In this document: positions 55,136-64,000 of the stretch, one piece after another
Position numbering within the stretch: position 1 is the stretch's first letter
How the letters are laid out: every line of letters starts with the position of its first letter
Assembly (NCBI RefSeq): GCF_047675955.1
Contig: NC_132910.1
Span: 90,360,923-90,424,922 of the forward strand
Source: Chlorocebus sabaeus
Lineage: Eukaryota; Chordata; Mammalia; Primates; Cercopithecidae
DNA: 64,000 nt
Direction of reading: 5' to 3'
Notes under the pieces: model-generated
What the model was told of the DNA's origin: nothing
Seen by the model: the letters and a program-made list of their open reading frames with translations, nothing else
Database searches by the model: none
Position numbers and translations under genes: made by a program

Positions 55136-55905
55136 TAGATAAAGCTTTACTACATACCTGTCTGGCTTCTCTTAGTGGATTGTATTCTTCCCAGCTGCCT
55201 TAACTGTTTTCCAGAGAGAACAGACCCTCTCATCTTTGACTTCTGTGAGAAGGTGAAATACTGAATTTTGAATTTAATATCAAGAAAATGATAACACATT
55301 CTACTTGAGTTCTGATTTATTCTTAGTTTGAATATTAGCTCTGTAGGAAAAGAGAAATAACTTAATAGGATAGAATGCCAAAATTTACTTTAGAACTTTG
55401 GTTGAGCTGGATAAATTTTATGCTTTATGATAAGCTTATTCAGAAAGTGACCATTTGGTCCTTTGCTCATGAACTATCATATTTTTAATTTATGCTTTTC
55501 AGTTTTTCAAGACCTAGTTATGTTTAAGACATGATTTGTATATTGTAATGTTCTGAAAGTGTACAGGCTTTTGCTTGTGTGAAGGTAGATTGTTGGATGG
55601 TGAGATATTTGTAGAGCAAGGGGAGAGTGTGTGGCTAAACTTGAGAGGAGGCAAAGGAAAAATAAGTTTTCGCAGGTCTCATTTGTACAGTTAAGAAACA
55701 TGGCTTTTCAGTAACTATTGATAATATACTCTTAGTATTGAAGATCAGGAGGAGAGTAATAATTCTCCATTAGATTCCTTGCTTTTTTTTGGCCTGTGTT
55801 TATAATAATTCTCACTTTCTTTCACTGCATTTCACTTTATACTTTCTTTTACTGTAATTGTTTGGAGACGGAAAACAATGGAGATAAAAGTATCTAAATT
55901 TATCT

Positions 55906-56055
55906 CTCTGCTGGGTGCTGTGGCTCCCTCTTATGATCCCAACACTTTGGGAGACTGAGGCAAGAGGATTGCTTGAGGCCAGAAATTCAAGATCAGCCTG
56001 GGCAACATAGTGGGACCCTGTCTTTATTATGACAAAACATATATTTAAAAAAACA
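55906..56055 (+). mobile_element. Alu left arm, NAA15 intron 2
   Basis: GCTGGGTGCTGTGGCTCCCT to CCTGTCTTTATTATG. Confidence 0.85.
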
Positions 56056-56250
56056 CAAATAAATAGAAATAAATTTCTCTCTCTCTTTTTCCATATTAAA
56101 AATTATTTATTTTTGCTGACCAGCTGAGCATTACGTTGTTTGATATCATTTCTAAAGTAGGCATACTGATAATGTGTCAATATAGAAAAGTATCAGATTT
56201 CATTATTTCTGAAATGCAGTTTTCCCTACATTATTTCACTGTTTTTCTCT

Positions 56251-56544
56251 TCTTTTTTTTTTTTTGAGATGGAGTTTCGTTCTGTTGTCCGGGCTGGAGG
56301 GCAGTGGTGCAATCTCAGCTCACTGCAACCTCCACCTCCTGGGTTCAAGCAATTCCCCTACCTCAGCCTCTCAAGTCGCTGGGATTATAGGCGTGTGCCA
56401 CCATGCCGGGCTGATTTTTGTATTTTTAGTAGAGATGAGATCTCACCGTGTTGGCCAGGCTGGTCTCAAACTCCTGACCTCAGGTGATCCACCCACCTCG
56501 GCCTCCCAAAGTGCTGGAATTACAATGAGCCACTGCGCCCAGCC
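56251..56544 (-). mobile_element. Alu, NAA15 intron 2
   Basis: Lost a few bases at GAATTACAATGAGCCACTGC. Confidence 0.93.
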
Positions 56545-56647
56545 TGTTTTTCCGTTTCTGAAATGTGATTCTCCAACTCCCTACCCTGCCACTGTAATAT
56601 ATCTGAAATCAGGTTGCATATAAATTGTCATAATTTCATTGAAAGTT

Positions 56648-56944
56648 TTGTTGTTTGTTTTTGAGACGGAATCTCACTCTGTTGCCCAGGCTAGAGTGCA
56701 ATGGGGCAATTTTGGCTCACTGCAACCTCTGCCTCCTGAGTTCAAGCAATTCTTGTGCCTCAGCCTCCCAACTAGCCGGGATAACAGGTGCCCGCCACCA
56801 CACTTGGCTAATTTTTGTATTTTTAGTAGAGGTGGGGTTTCACCATGTTGGCCAGGCTGGTCTGGAACTCCTGACCTCAAGTGATCTGCCCACCTTGGCC
56901 TCCCAAAGTCTTGAGATTACAGGTGTGAGGCACTGCACCTGGCC
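56648..56944 (-). mobile_element. Alu, NAA15 intron 2
   Basis: Flanks TGAAAGTTTT and CGAAAGTATTTT. Confidence 0.93.
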
Positions 56945-57048
56945 GAAAGTATTTTTAAACAGTACATATTGATTCTTCCTCAGGATTATATCTTTAATCC
57001 TTATCCTTTATACCTAATGAATTTCTCTCTAAAGTCTAAATTTTAGTC

Positions 57049-57096
57049 TAAAAGTTAGGCAAATCAATCAAATAAATTAAAAAGTTAGGCAAATAA
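57049..57096 (+). repeat. Short direct repeat
   Basis: AAAAGTTAGGCAAAT occurs at both ends of this segment, 33 bases apart. Confidence 0.85.
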
Positions 57097-57499
57097 TATT
57101 TTCACTCGCTTTAGGCTTCATAGGATACATATAGAATTAGAATTTATTTTTCCTCTTTTCTGAAAACTTAATATTTCTTTTAACTCTTTTAATCTTTTGG
57201 TTGCTAATGACAGATTTCTGACATCTTTTTCTTGTATATTTAATAGTAATCTCAATCATTTTAAAATAAATTTAGGAAAATAAAAAATGTAGGAAATTTA
57301 TGTGTATTTTTTTAATCACTGAAGAATGAATTTAACCGGTATATAACCTAGGTTCACAGAAATAAAGTATGTTTTCAAGATAAAGTTTTTATATTTTAAT
57401 GAAGTAGATATATAAGGTTATCCCATGGAATTCCCCTGAAGAATGAATTACTAGATTATCTTTCTAGTCAAATAGCATGTATTTTGTATCTTTTATCTA

Positions 57500-57522
57500 A
57501 AAAAAAAAAAAAAAAAAAAAGG
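57500..57522. repeat. A homopolymer in NAA15 intron 2
   Basis: About 22 A residues without a recognisable element beside them. Confidence 0.85.
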
Positions 57523-57733
57523 AGAGTCTCTTTCCGATAATAGAGTCTGGAAATCTGTATTTACTTGGATTGCCAATTTTTAAAAATGTTTTAAATGTGC
57601 AAGAAAGTGGAAAGTATCTTGGTAATCTTGAAATTTTTAGTTCTTAAGGCAATGTAGCATTTGTTTTTGAGATTATGTTTTGTTATTTTAATATTTAATT
57701 TTTTTTAATGTTCCTTTTCTTTTTTGTTTTTAA

Positions 57734-57892
<159 letters not shown>

Positions 57893-58254
57893 TAAGGCAG
57901 CAATTTGAGAGTCAAAGTTTTAGATCTCTCTTATTGTGCAATTACAGAGGAAATTATTCTTTTTTAAATAGGGTAACAGCAAGCAACTGCCTTCATTCAG
58001 GGAACATTTTTATATACCTAACCATGTTTTAACATTCTGTTTTCTCACAGATAAATGGGACTTGCCTTAAAAATATCTATGAAAGCTTTTCTCACTCTTA
58101 AAAAGGGGGCATTGCTAAGGTCTTGAATATTTGTGTGGCACTCCCCTACCCCATTTGTTGAAAGCTCATCACCAATGTGATAGTGGTAAGTGGTGGGTCT
58201 CAAAAAGAAAAAGGATATAAAATAAGGAATATTAGAGTGGCATTATAATACCCT

Positions 58255-58480
58255 GGTTTAGAGCACAAGCTTTTGGAGTATAGGCTTAGAATGTGCCTCA
58301 CTTAGGTTCAAAACCCATTTCAGCTTCTTTCTGTGTGATCTTAGGGCTCAGTTTCTTCATGTGTAAAATGGGGTAATCATATTTACCTCACTGTGTTGGT
58401 TTAAAGATTTAATGATGAGATATATAACATAGCCACTGATAATGCTAAGTACCATATTGGATAAATATTTTATTAACGGA
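58255..58480 (+). mobile_element. MIR
   Basis: AGCTTCTTTCTGTGTGATCT, GTTTCTTCATGTGTAAAATG and GGTTTAAAGATTTAATGATG match MIR. Confidence 0.8.
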
Positions 58481-58879
58481 GAGTAAGAGCAAATAGAAAT
58501 ATCTGAAGGAGGATAGAGAAAATATTGTGGGTTGCTATTTTTAAGATAGACTTTAGCAAATATTTCTGTACCTATTTTGTGGGCTGACACAATTTTAAGT
58601 GCTGAAATATTTAGCAGTTTTTCAGATGTTTACCAGGCCCTTGGCTTGGTACAGACAAAGAAAAGATAACAGATTTTGCTCTCAAAGAACTTATAGTCTG
58701 GTGAAGGAAGATACTGATTAGAAACATTTACAGAACATTTGGGAGTATTACATAAAATGTTGTGGTTTATTCAAATAGTTGTCATTAATCCAGTAAAGTG
58801 GAAGTATGTGAATTGAGAGTGACTAGAGGACTAGAAAGATAAGTAAAGGCTTAACTGTTAAGACTGTCGTAGATAGATG

Positions 58880-58985
58880 TCTTTTCATAATTTTTAATGA
58901 TTGTATAGTGTTCTGCCAATGTCTTTTTATGATTTATTTGAGTTCCTCTTGATGGACATAATTTTCTTTAAATTTTTGGCGGTGT
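58880..58985 (-). mobile_element. L1 fragment, antisense (probable)
   Basis: GATTGTATAGTGTTCTGCCA and TTGATGGACATAATTTTCTT resemble antisense L1 ORF2 end sequence. Confidence 0.5.
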
Positions 58986-59336
58986 TAAACTCTGTGGGGA
59001 TAGGATTTTTAGGAGGTGAAGATGAGAGTCAAGTTATGTGGCTGTTGTAACATTTAAGAGAAGTAAAGTCCTGAAATACAGGGTATTAGTGATAGAAATG
59101 GGAGGGAGTGGAAAGATAGGTAATGGGAGCTAGATTTTAATGGGTAGTGTTTCCTAGTTTATAAAACCATGATCCAAACAGCCGGGAGGATTTGATCCAG
59201 TTATACTTTGTCATTTATATTGCGGAAACCAAGATTATTTTTCAAATAAAATTTGTAATATTTTGACTTGCTTTAAAAACGCGTAATATTAAATATGTGT
59301 TTTTTATTCATGCCTGCCACCCTAAACATTCTGGGA

Positions 59337-59655
59337 TTTTTTTTGTTTGTCTTTTTTTTTTTTTTTTTTTCAGATGGAGTTTTGATCTTGTCTTCCAGGC
59401 TGGAGTGCAATGGCACGATCTCAGCTCACTGCAACCTCTGCCTCCCAGGTTCAAGTGATTCTCCTGCTTCAGCCTCCCAAGTAGCTGGGATTAGAGGTGC
59501 ACACCACCAAGCTGGCTAATTTTTGTATTTTTTAAGTAGAGACAGGGTTTCATCATATTGGCCAGGCTGGTGTCTTAAAGTCCTGACCTCAAGCCATCCA
59601 CCCATCTTGGCCTTCCAAAGTGCTGGGATTACAGGTATGAGCCACCATGCCCAGC
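59337..59655 (-). mobile_element. Alu, NAA15 intron 3
   Basis: Flanks AAACATTCTGGG and CAACATTCTGTG. Confidence 0.93.
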
Positions 59656-59720
59656 CAACATTCTGTGTTTTATTGACTCTGTTGAGGACCTCTGGCCTAA
59701 AAGTTGTTAGATTGAAGGTT

Positions 59721-60018
59721 GTTGTTTGTTTGTTTTTGAGATGGAGTTTCACTCTGTCACCCAGTCTGAAGTACAGTGGTGTGATCTCAGCTCACTGCAA
59801 CCTCCACCTCCCGGGTTCAGGTAATACTCCTGCCTCAGCCTCCCGAGTAGCTGGGAATACAGGTGCATGTGACCATGCCTGGGTGTTTTTTGTATTTTTA
59901 GTATAGACGAGATTTTGCAATGTTGACCAGGCTGGTCTTGAACTTGTGACTTGAAGTGATGTGCCTACCACTGCCTCCCAAAGTACTTGGATTACAGATG
60001 TGAGCCACTGCACCTGGC
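59721..60018 (-). mobile_element. Alu, NAA15 intron 3
   Basis: Flanks AGATTGAAGGTT and AGATTGAAGTTT. Confidence 0.93.
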
Positions 60019-60120
60019 CAGATTGAAGTTTGAGCTTGATCTCAGAAAGAAACATCATAAATTTCTGGAAAGGAAAGACTTCCTTTTTTGTTTTGAGTGT
60101 GTTTTAGAAAGATTATTTTG

Positions 60121-60424
60121 GGCCAGCCACAGTGACTCATGCCCGTAATCCCAGCACTTTGGGAGGCTGAGGCAAGGGGATCAGTTGAGGGTAGGAGTTC
60201 AAGACTAGCCTGGGCATCATAGTGAGACCTCGTCTCTATAGAAAATAAAAAATTAACTGCATATGGTGGTGGCATGTGCCTGTGGTCCTAGCTGCTCTGG
60301 AGGCTGGGGTAGAAGGATTGTTTGAGCCCAGGAGTTTGAGGCTACAGTGAGCTATGAGCATGCCACTGCACTCCAGCCTAGGTGATAGAGCAAGACCCTG
60401 TCTCTTTTAAAAAACATAATAATT
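60121..60424 (+). mobile_element. Alu, NAA15 intron 3
   Basis: GGCCAGCCACAGTGACTCAT start; old. Confidence 0.92.
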
Positions 60425-60692
60425 GGGAGACCGGTGGATCACGAGATCAGGAGATTGAGACCATCTGGCCAACATGGTGAAACCCTGTCTCTACTAAAAA
60501 TACAAAAATTAGCTGGGCGTGGTGGTGCATGCTTGTAATCCCAGCTACTTGGGAGGCTGAGGCAGGAGAATTGCTTGAACCCGGGAGGCAGAGGTTGCAG
60601 TGAGCTGAGATCATGCCACTGCACTCCATCCTGGTGACAGAGCAAGACTCCATCTCAAAAACAAACAAAAAACAACAACAAAAAAACTCACA
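60425..60692 (+). mobile_element. Alu, 5' truncated
   Basis: Starts at GGGAGACCGGTGGATCACG in the tail of the previous Alu; CAAA-rich tail. Confidence 0.92.
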
Positions 60693-60834
60693 ACAAAACC
60701 CGGTTACTTTGGTAGGAGAATAAAAGAAGAGAGACTGAAGATAGGTGGATTGGGTAGCTGGTACAGTAATCAAGACCTAAAGTGAAAAAGGGCTGTATTT
60801 GGGAAGTGGAATATTTTCCTTCTTTATAGCAGTT

Positions 60835-61275
60835 TTTACAGCGTACTTTAATTTTGCTTATTTATCTGTCCTTTACTAGACTTTAAGATCTTTGAATATA
60901 GGAGGCTGTTTTGATGACCTACATCTTAGTTATTAAGAAGTTTTAGGCTGGGTGCAGGGGCTCATGCCTGTAATCCCGCACTTTGGGAGGCCAAGGCAGG
61001 TATTGCTTGAGCTCAGGAGTTTGAGACCATCTTCGGCAACATGGCGAGGTCCCATCTCTACCAAAAATACAAAAAATATCTGGCATGCTGGTGTGCGCCT
61101 ATAGTCGCAGCTACTCAGGAGGCTGAGGTGGGAGGATCACTTGAGCGCAGGGAGTGGAGGTTGCAGTGAGCAAAGACCACACCACTGCACTCCAGACTGG
61201 GTGACAGAGCAAGACCTATCTCAAAAAAAGGAAAAGAAGTTTTAATAATTATGGTTAAATGAACGAATGTTTTTA
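60835..61275 (+). mobile_element. L2-like fragment split by an Alu
   Basis: CTAGACTTTAAGATCTTTGA lies left of the Alu, and TTATGGTTAAATGAACGAAT right of it, as in the L2 3' end. Confidence 0.55.
60947..61235 (+). mobile_element. Alu inside an L2 remnant
   Basis: AAGAAGTTTTA on both sides. Confidence 0.94.
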
Positions 61276-61439
61276 TTTTGTATGTGGCTGAGTTTTAGAA
61301 ACTTTATATTACACTAAGGGTTGTCCTAAGGATCTTTTGGTTCAAGAAAATAAAATCTTCATGACTTTACATAATTATATTCCATGAAGACCCATTCCTT
61401 CTTTTTCCTTTTACTATTAATAATATAGTAACTGCTTAC

Positions 61440-61668
61440 ATATATATATTGACTTTGTGCTAGCCAGTGAGCAGTTTATATATGTTATCCCATTTAGTTG
61501 TCAGTAGTATGATTTGCTGCATAGACTATTTCTGTTTACATTTTAGTAATGAGGAAACTTAATGAGACTGATTTGTCCAAGGTTACAGAGCTGATAAGGC
61601 AGGCTAGACCTAATTTTCTCTGGCTCCAAAAGCTGTGCTCTTTTCCACTGTATTAAACTGCTTTATAT
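61440..61668 (-). mobile_element. MIR, antisense
   Basis: ACATTTTAGTAATGAGGAAA, TTGTCCAAGGTTACAGAGCT and CAAAAGCTGTGCTCTTTTCC are antisense MIR landmarks. It ends about 150 bases before NAA15 exon 4. Confidence 0.8.
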
Positions 61669-61796
61669 CTTTGAAATCAATCTCCCCTTCTCCGTCCGCC
61701 TCCCTCTTTTTAAGCTTGTAATTTTATAAATGGCTGTAGTTCTCCAAGTTTCTTGGGAAGTCATTTGGAATAGTAATTTTTGACTTGTAGGTTATA

Positions 61797-61804
61797 TCCT
61801 TAAC
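61797..61804 (+). promoter_or_regulatory. NAA15: U12-type branch site
   Basis: TCCTTAAC, with the branch adenosine at 61802 or 61803. The distance of about 13 nt to the acceptor AG falls in the 10-20 nt range typical of the class. Confidence 0.92.
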
Positions 61805-61816
61805 TAAATTCTTTAG

Positions 61817-61974
61817 GTTGGCACGTTTATGGCCTTCTTCAGAGGTCAGACAAGAAGTATGATGAAGCCATTAAGTGTTACAGAAATGCACTAAAATGGG
61901 ATAAAGACAATCTTCAAATCTTAAGGGACCTTTCCTTACTACAAATTCAGATGCGAGATCTTGAGGGTTATAGG
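61817..61974 (+). CDS. NAA15: NAA15 exon 4, residues 82-134
   Basis: The exon begins with the last two bases of Cys82 and reads WHVYGLLQRSDKKYDEAIKC, YRNALKWDKDNLQILRDLSL and LQIQMRDLEGYR. WHVYGLL..S.KKYDEAIKCYRNAL is a textbook TPR, corresponding to the second repeat of the family. The next helix pair begins in the second half. The donor is AGG then GTAAGTA, phase 0. Confidence 0.98.
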
Positions 61975-62217
61975 GTAAGTAAAATGGACTTTTTAAAAAA
62001 AATTCTAAGGGGAAAATATGTACAACTTTGAGTACTTTCTGATACAGAAATTTTTTATTTCATTTTGAAGATAACTTAATTGAACTTTTTTCCCTCCTAC
62101 CATAGTGGTTGTGTTTATGATTGGAATAATAAGATCTTTAAAAATAAATTATTTTATGGTGAGGCAGATTTGGCCTACTGTGTAGGATTGACTTAATTTG
62201 ATACAAATTAACATCAG

Positions 62218-62514
62218 GCCGGGTGCGGTGGCTCACGCCTGTAATCCCAGCACTTTGGGAGGCTGAGGCGAGCGAATCACGAGGTCGGGAGATTGAGACC
62301 ATTCTGGCTAACACGGTGAAACCCTGTCTCTACTAAAAATACAAAAAATTAGCCGGGCGTGGTGGCGGTCACCTGTAGTCCCAGCTACTCGGAAGGCTGA
62401 GGCAGGAGAATGGCATGAACCTAGGAGGCAGAGGTTGCAGTGAGCCAAGATCGTGCCACTGCACTCCAGCCTGGGTAACAGAGCGAAACTCTTGTCCAAA
62501 AAAAAAAAAAAAAT
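62218..62514 (+). mobile_element. AluY-like, NAA15 intron 4
   Basis: ATTAACATCAG on both sides. Confidence 0.95.
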
Positions 62515-62595
62515 TAACATCAGTACTCCTCAAACAAACAATGCTTTTGTCTGGTATTGACGTGTAACTCTTTAATATTTACTTGCCCCTCAATT

Positions 62596-62889
62596 TTTTT
62601 GTTTTGTTTTGAGACATTAGAGTCTTACTCTGTTGCCCAGGCTGGAGTGCACGATCTCTGCTCACTGCAGCTTCCACCTCCTGGGTTCAAGCGGTTCTCA
62701 TGCCTCAGCCTCCTGAGTAGCTGAGACTACAGCCATGTGCCACCATGCCCAGCTCATTTTTTATATTCTAGTAGAGATGAGGTTTCACCATGTTGTTCAG
62801 GCTGGTCTCGAACTCCTGAGCTCAGGCAGTCCGCCCTGTCTCAGTCTCCCAAAGTGCTAGGATTACGGGCATGAGCCACCACACCTGGC
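62596..62889 (-). mobile_element. Alu, NAA15 intron 4
   Basis: Inverted relative to its neighbour 80 bases away; a few extra bases in GAGACATTAGAGTC. Confidence 0.93.
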
Positions 62890-63176
62890 AAAAGCAAATG
62901 TTTTGTTTCTTCTTTCTGCCTGCTCTGAGTCTAATATATTTTTGTAGATTCGGTTTTAACCCTTAAATTAGTGTTAGATCTATTTAGTTCCTCTTTCTTA
63001 TTCTTTCCTTTTTATATGATAGTACCTGCTGAATTTTTCTCCAAATATATCTTAACTCTGTAGTTGGACACTTAATTTTTTTAAAAAATTTTGAATATTT
63101 TTCCTTTGTGCTGTTCTTTCCATCCTGTCTCTTTTCTTGGAGTAAGCAGATCAAGAAAAAAGAAGGATCTTAAGTT

Positions 63177-63222
63177 TGGTCTTAAGTTTTAAAAACTTAA
63201 ATCTGGTCTTAAGTTTTAAAAA
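63177..63222. repeat. Short direct repeat and palindrome
   Basis: TGGTCTTAAGTTTTAAAAA occurs at 63177 and 63204. TTAAGTTTTAAAAACTTAA at 63182-63200 is palindromic around one base. Confidence 0.85.
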
Positions 63223-63382
63223 TTTCTAAGATTAGCTTGGAGGCTTCGTTATGTTCTTAACAAATATTTCTTTGCCTCCATAAAGCTACACAATATGGAT
63301 GTTTGAAGTATTTTCTATTATTGTTCCCATCATTGTGTTGTAAAATGCTTAGGGTTGTGGGATAAATTAATATGATCTTTCT

Positions 63383-63671
63383 CTTATTTTTTTGAGACGG
63401 AGTCTCGCTCTGTCGCCAGACTGGAGTGCAGTGGCGCATCTTGGCTCACTGCAGCCTCTGCCTCCCAGGTTCAAGTGATTCTCTTGCTTCAGCCTCCCGA
63501 GTAGCTGGGACCACAGGCGTGTGCCACTATGCCCAGCTAATTTTTGTATTTTTGATAGAGATGGGGTTTCACCATGTTGGCCAGGACGGTCTCGATCTCT
63601 TGACCTCGTGATCCGCCCTCCTTAGCCTCCCAAAGTGCTGGGATTATAGGCGTGAGCCACTGTGCCTGGCC
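63383..63671 (-). mobile_element. Alu, NAA15 intron 4
   Basis: Ends about 60 bases before exon 5; flanks TTAATATGAT and CTAATATTAA. Confidence 0.93.
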
Positions 63672-63733
63672 TAATATTAAAGGAGCACTTGCTGTTACTG
63701 AAAACCTAAGAAAAAGTGTTTATTATTTTCCAG

Positions 63734-63868
63734 GAAACGAGATATCAATTACTTCAGCTTCGACCTGCACAGAGAGCGTCATGGATTGGTTATGCTATTG
63801 CTTACCATTTATTAGAAGATTATGAAATGGCAGCAAAGATTTTAGAAGAATTTAGGAAAACACAACAG
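63734..63868 (+). CDS. NAA15: NAA15 exon 5, residues 135-179
   Basis: The translation is ETRYQLLQLRPAQRASWIGY, AIAYHLLEDYEMAAKILEEF and RKTQQ. It covers another helix pair and most of the third annotated TPR (ASWIGYAIAYHLLEDYEMAAKI). The donor GTAATAAT is weaker than the others in this gene but keeps GTAA. The remaining roughly 690 residues of NAA15 lie to the right of the window. Confidence 0.98.
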
Positions 63869-64000
63869 GTAATAATAACTAGAAGCCATTTTACTAAGTC
63901 TGATTCTAAGTATAACTGAAAAAAAAAAGGGCATTGTCTGGCTTACTTTTAATTTTGAAATAGTTTCAAACTTAAAGAAAAGTTGCAAGAATAGCACGAA
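63869..64000 (+). other. NAA15: Start of NAA15 intron 5
   Basis: Intronic sequence to the window edge. The last 60 bases resemble an old antisense L1 fragment. Confidence 0.85.

Larger units (their letters stand above)
61975..63733 (+). other. NAA15: NAA15 intron 4
   Basis: A phase-0 GT-AG intron ending TTATTATTTTCCAG. It has a sense Alu (62.2 kb) facing an antisense Alu (62.6 kb) about 80 bases away, and a further antisense Alu at 63.4 kb. The stretch 62.9-63.38 kb is unique apart from a small repeat and palindrome at 63.18 kb. Confidence 0.97.

Overview
The window is vertebrate nuclear DNA from a primate, most likely an Old World monkey. It is packed with Alu elements, and its two real genes are split into small exons with GT-AG borders. 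Several of the younger Alus share marks I associate with cercopithecoid AluY lineages (a 'gctagttttttgta' middle and an 'acaggcttgagccacc' end). The NDUFC1 protein read here also differs from the human protein as I remember it at about six of 76 residues. Both species arguments rest on memory and need a database check.

Layout. Bases 1-8.88 kb are intergenic: Alus, an ERVL-MaLR-type LTR, old DNA-transposon pieces and a 7SL RNA pseudogene. NDUFC1 (complex I accessory subunit KFYI) lies on the minus strand from about 14.56 to 8.88 kb, with three coding exons and a separate 3' UTR exon. From 14.6 to 20.0 kb is intergenic DNA, with Alus only between 16.5 and 18.0 kb. A CpG-rich promoter at about 20.0-21.1 kb starts NAA15 (auxiliary, ribosome-anchoring subunit of the NatA N-terminal acetyltransferase) on the plus strand. 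NAA15 exons 1-5 (20475-63868) encode residues 1-179 of a protein of about 866 residues; the rest of the gene lies beyond the right edge. Intron 1 alone covers 34.5 kb.

The two genes are divergent, with about 5.7 kb between the likely start sites. Both promoters look like housekeeping promoters without a TATA box, with YY1-type CCAT motifs and, for NDUFC1, an ETS/GABP motif. No shared pathway is implied.

Most notable items: NAA15 intron 3 has textbook signals of the minor (U12) spliceosome. The NDUFC1 stop codon sits inside an AATAAA hexamer 20 nt before a 3' UTR splice donor. An Alu near 34 kb carries filler DNA copied from two places 1.3-1.8 kb away. Several local duplications and hairpins are also described. 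There are no operons, CRISPR arrays, phages or other prokaryotic systems, and I saw no new multi-gene system. Nearly all long open frames are translations of Alu sequence.
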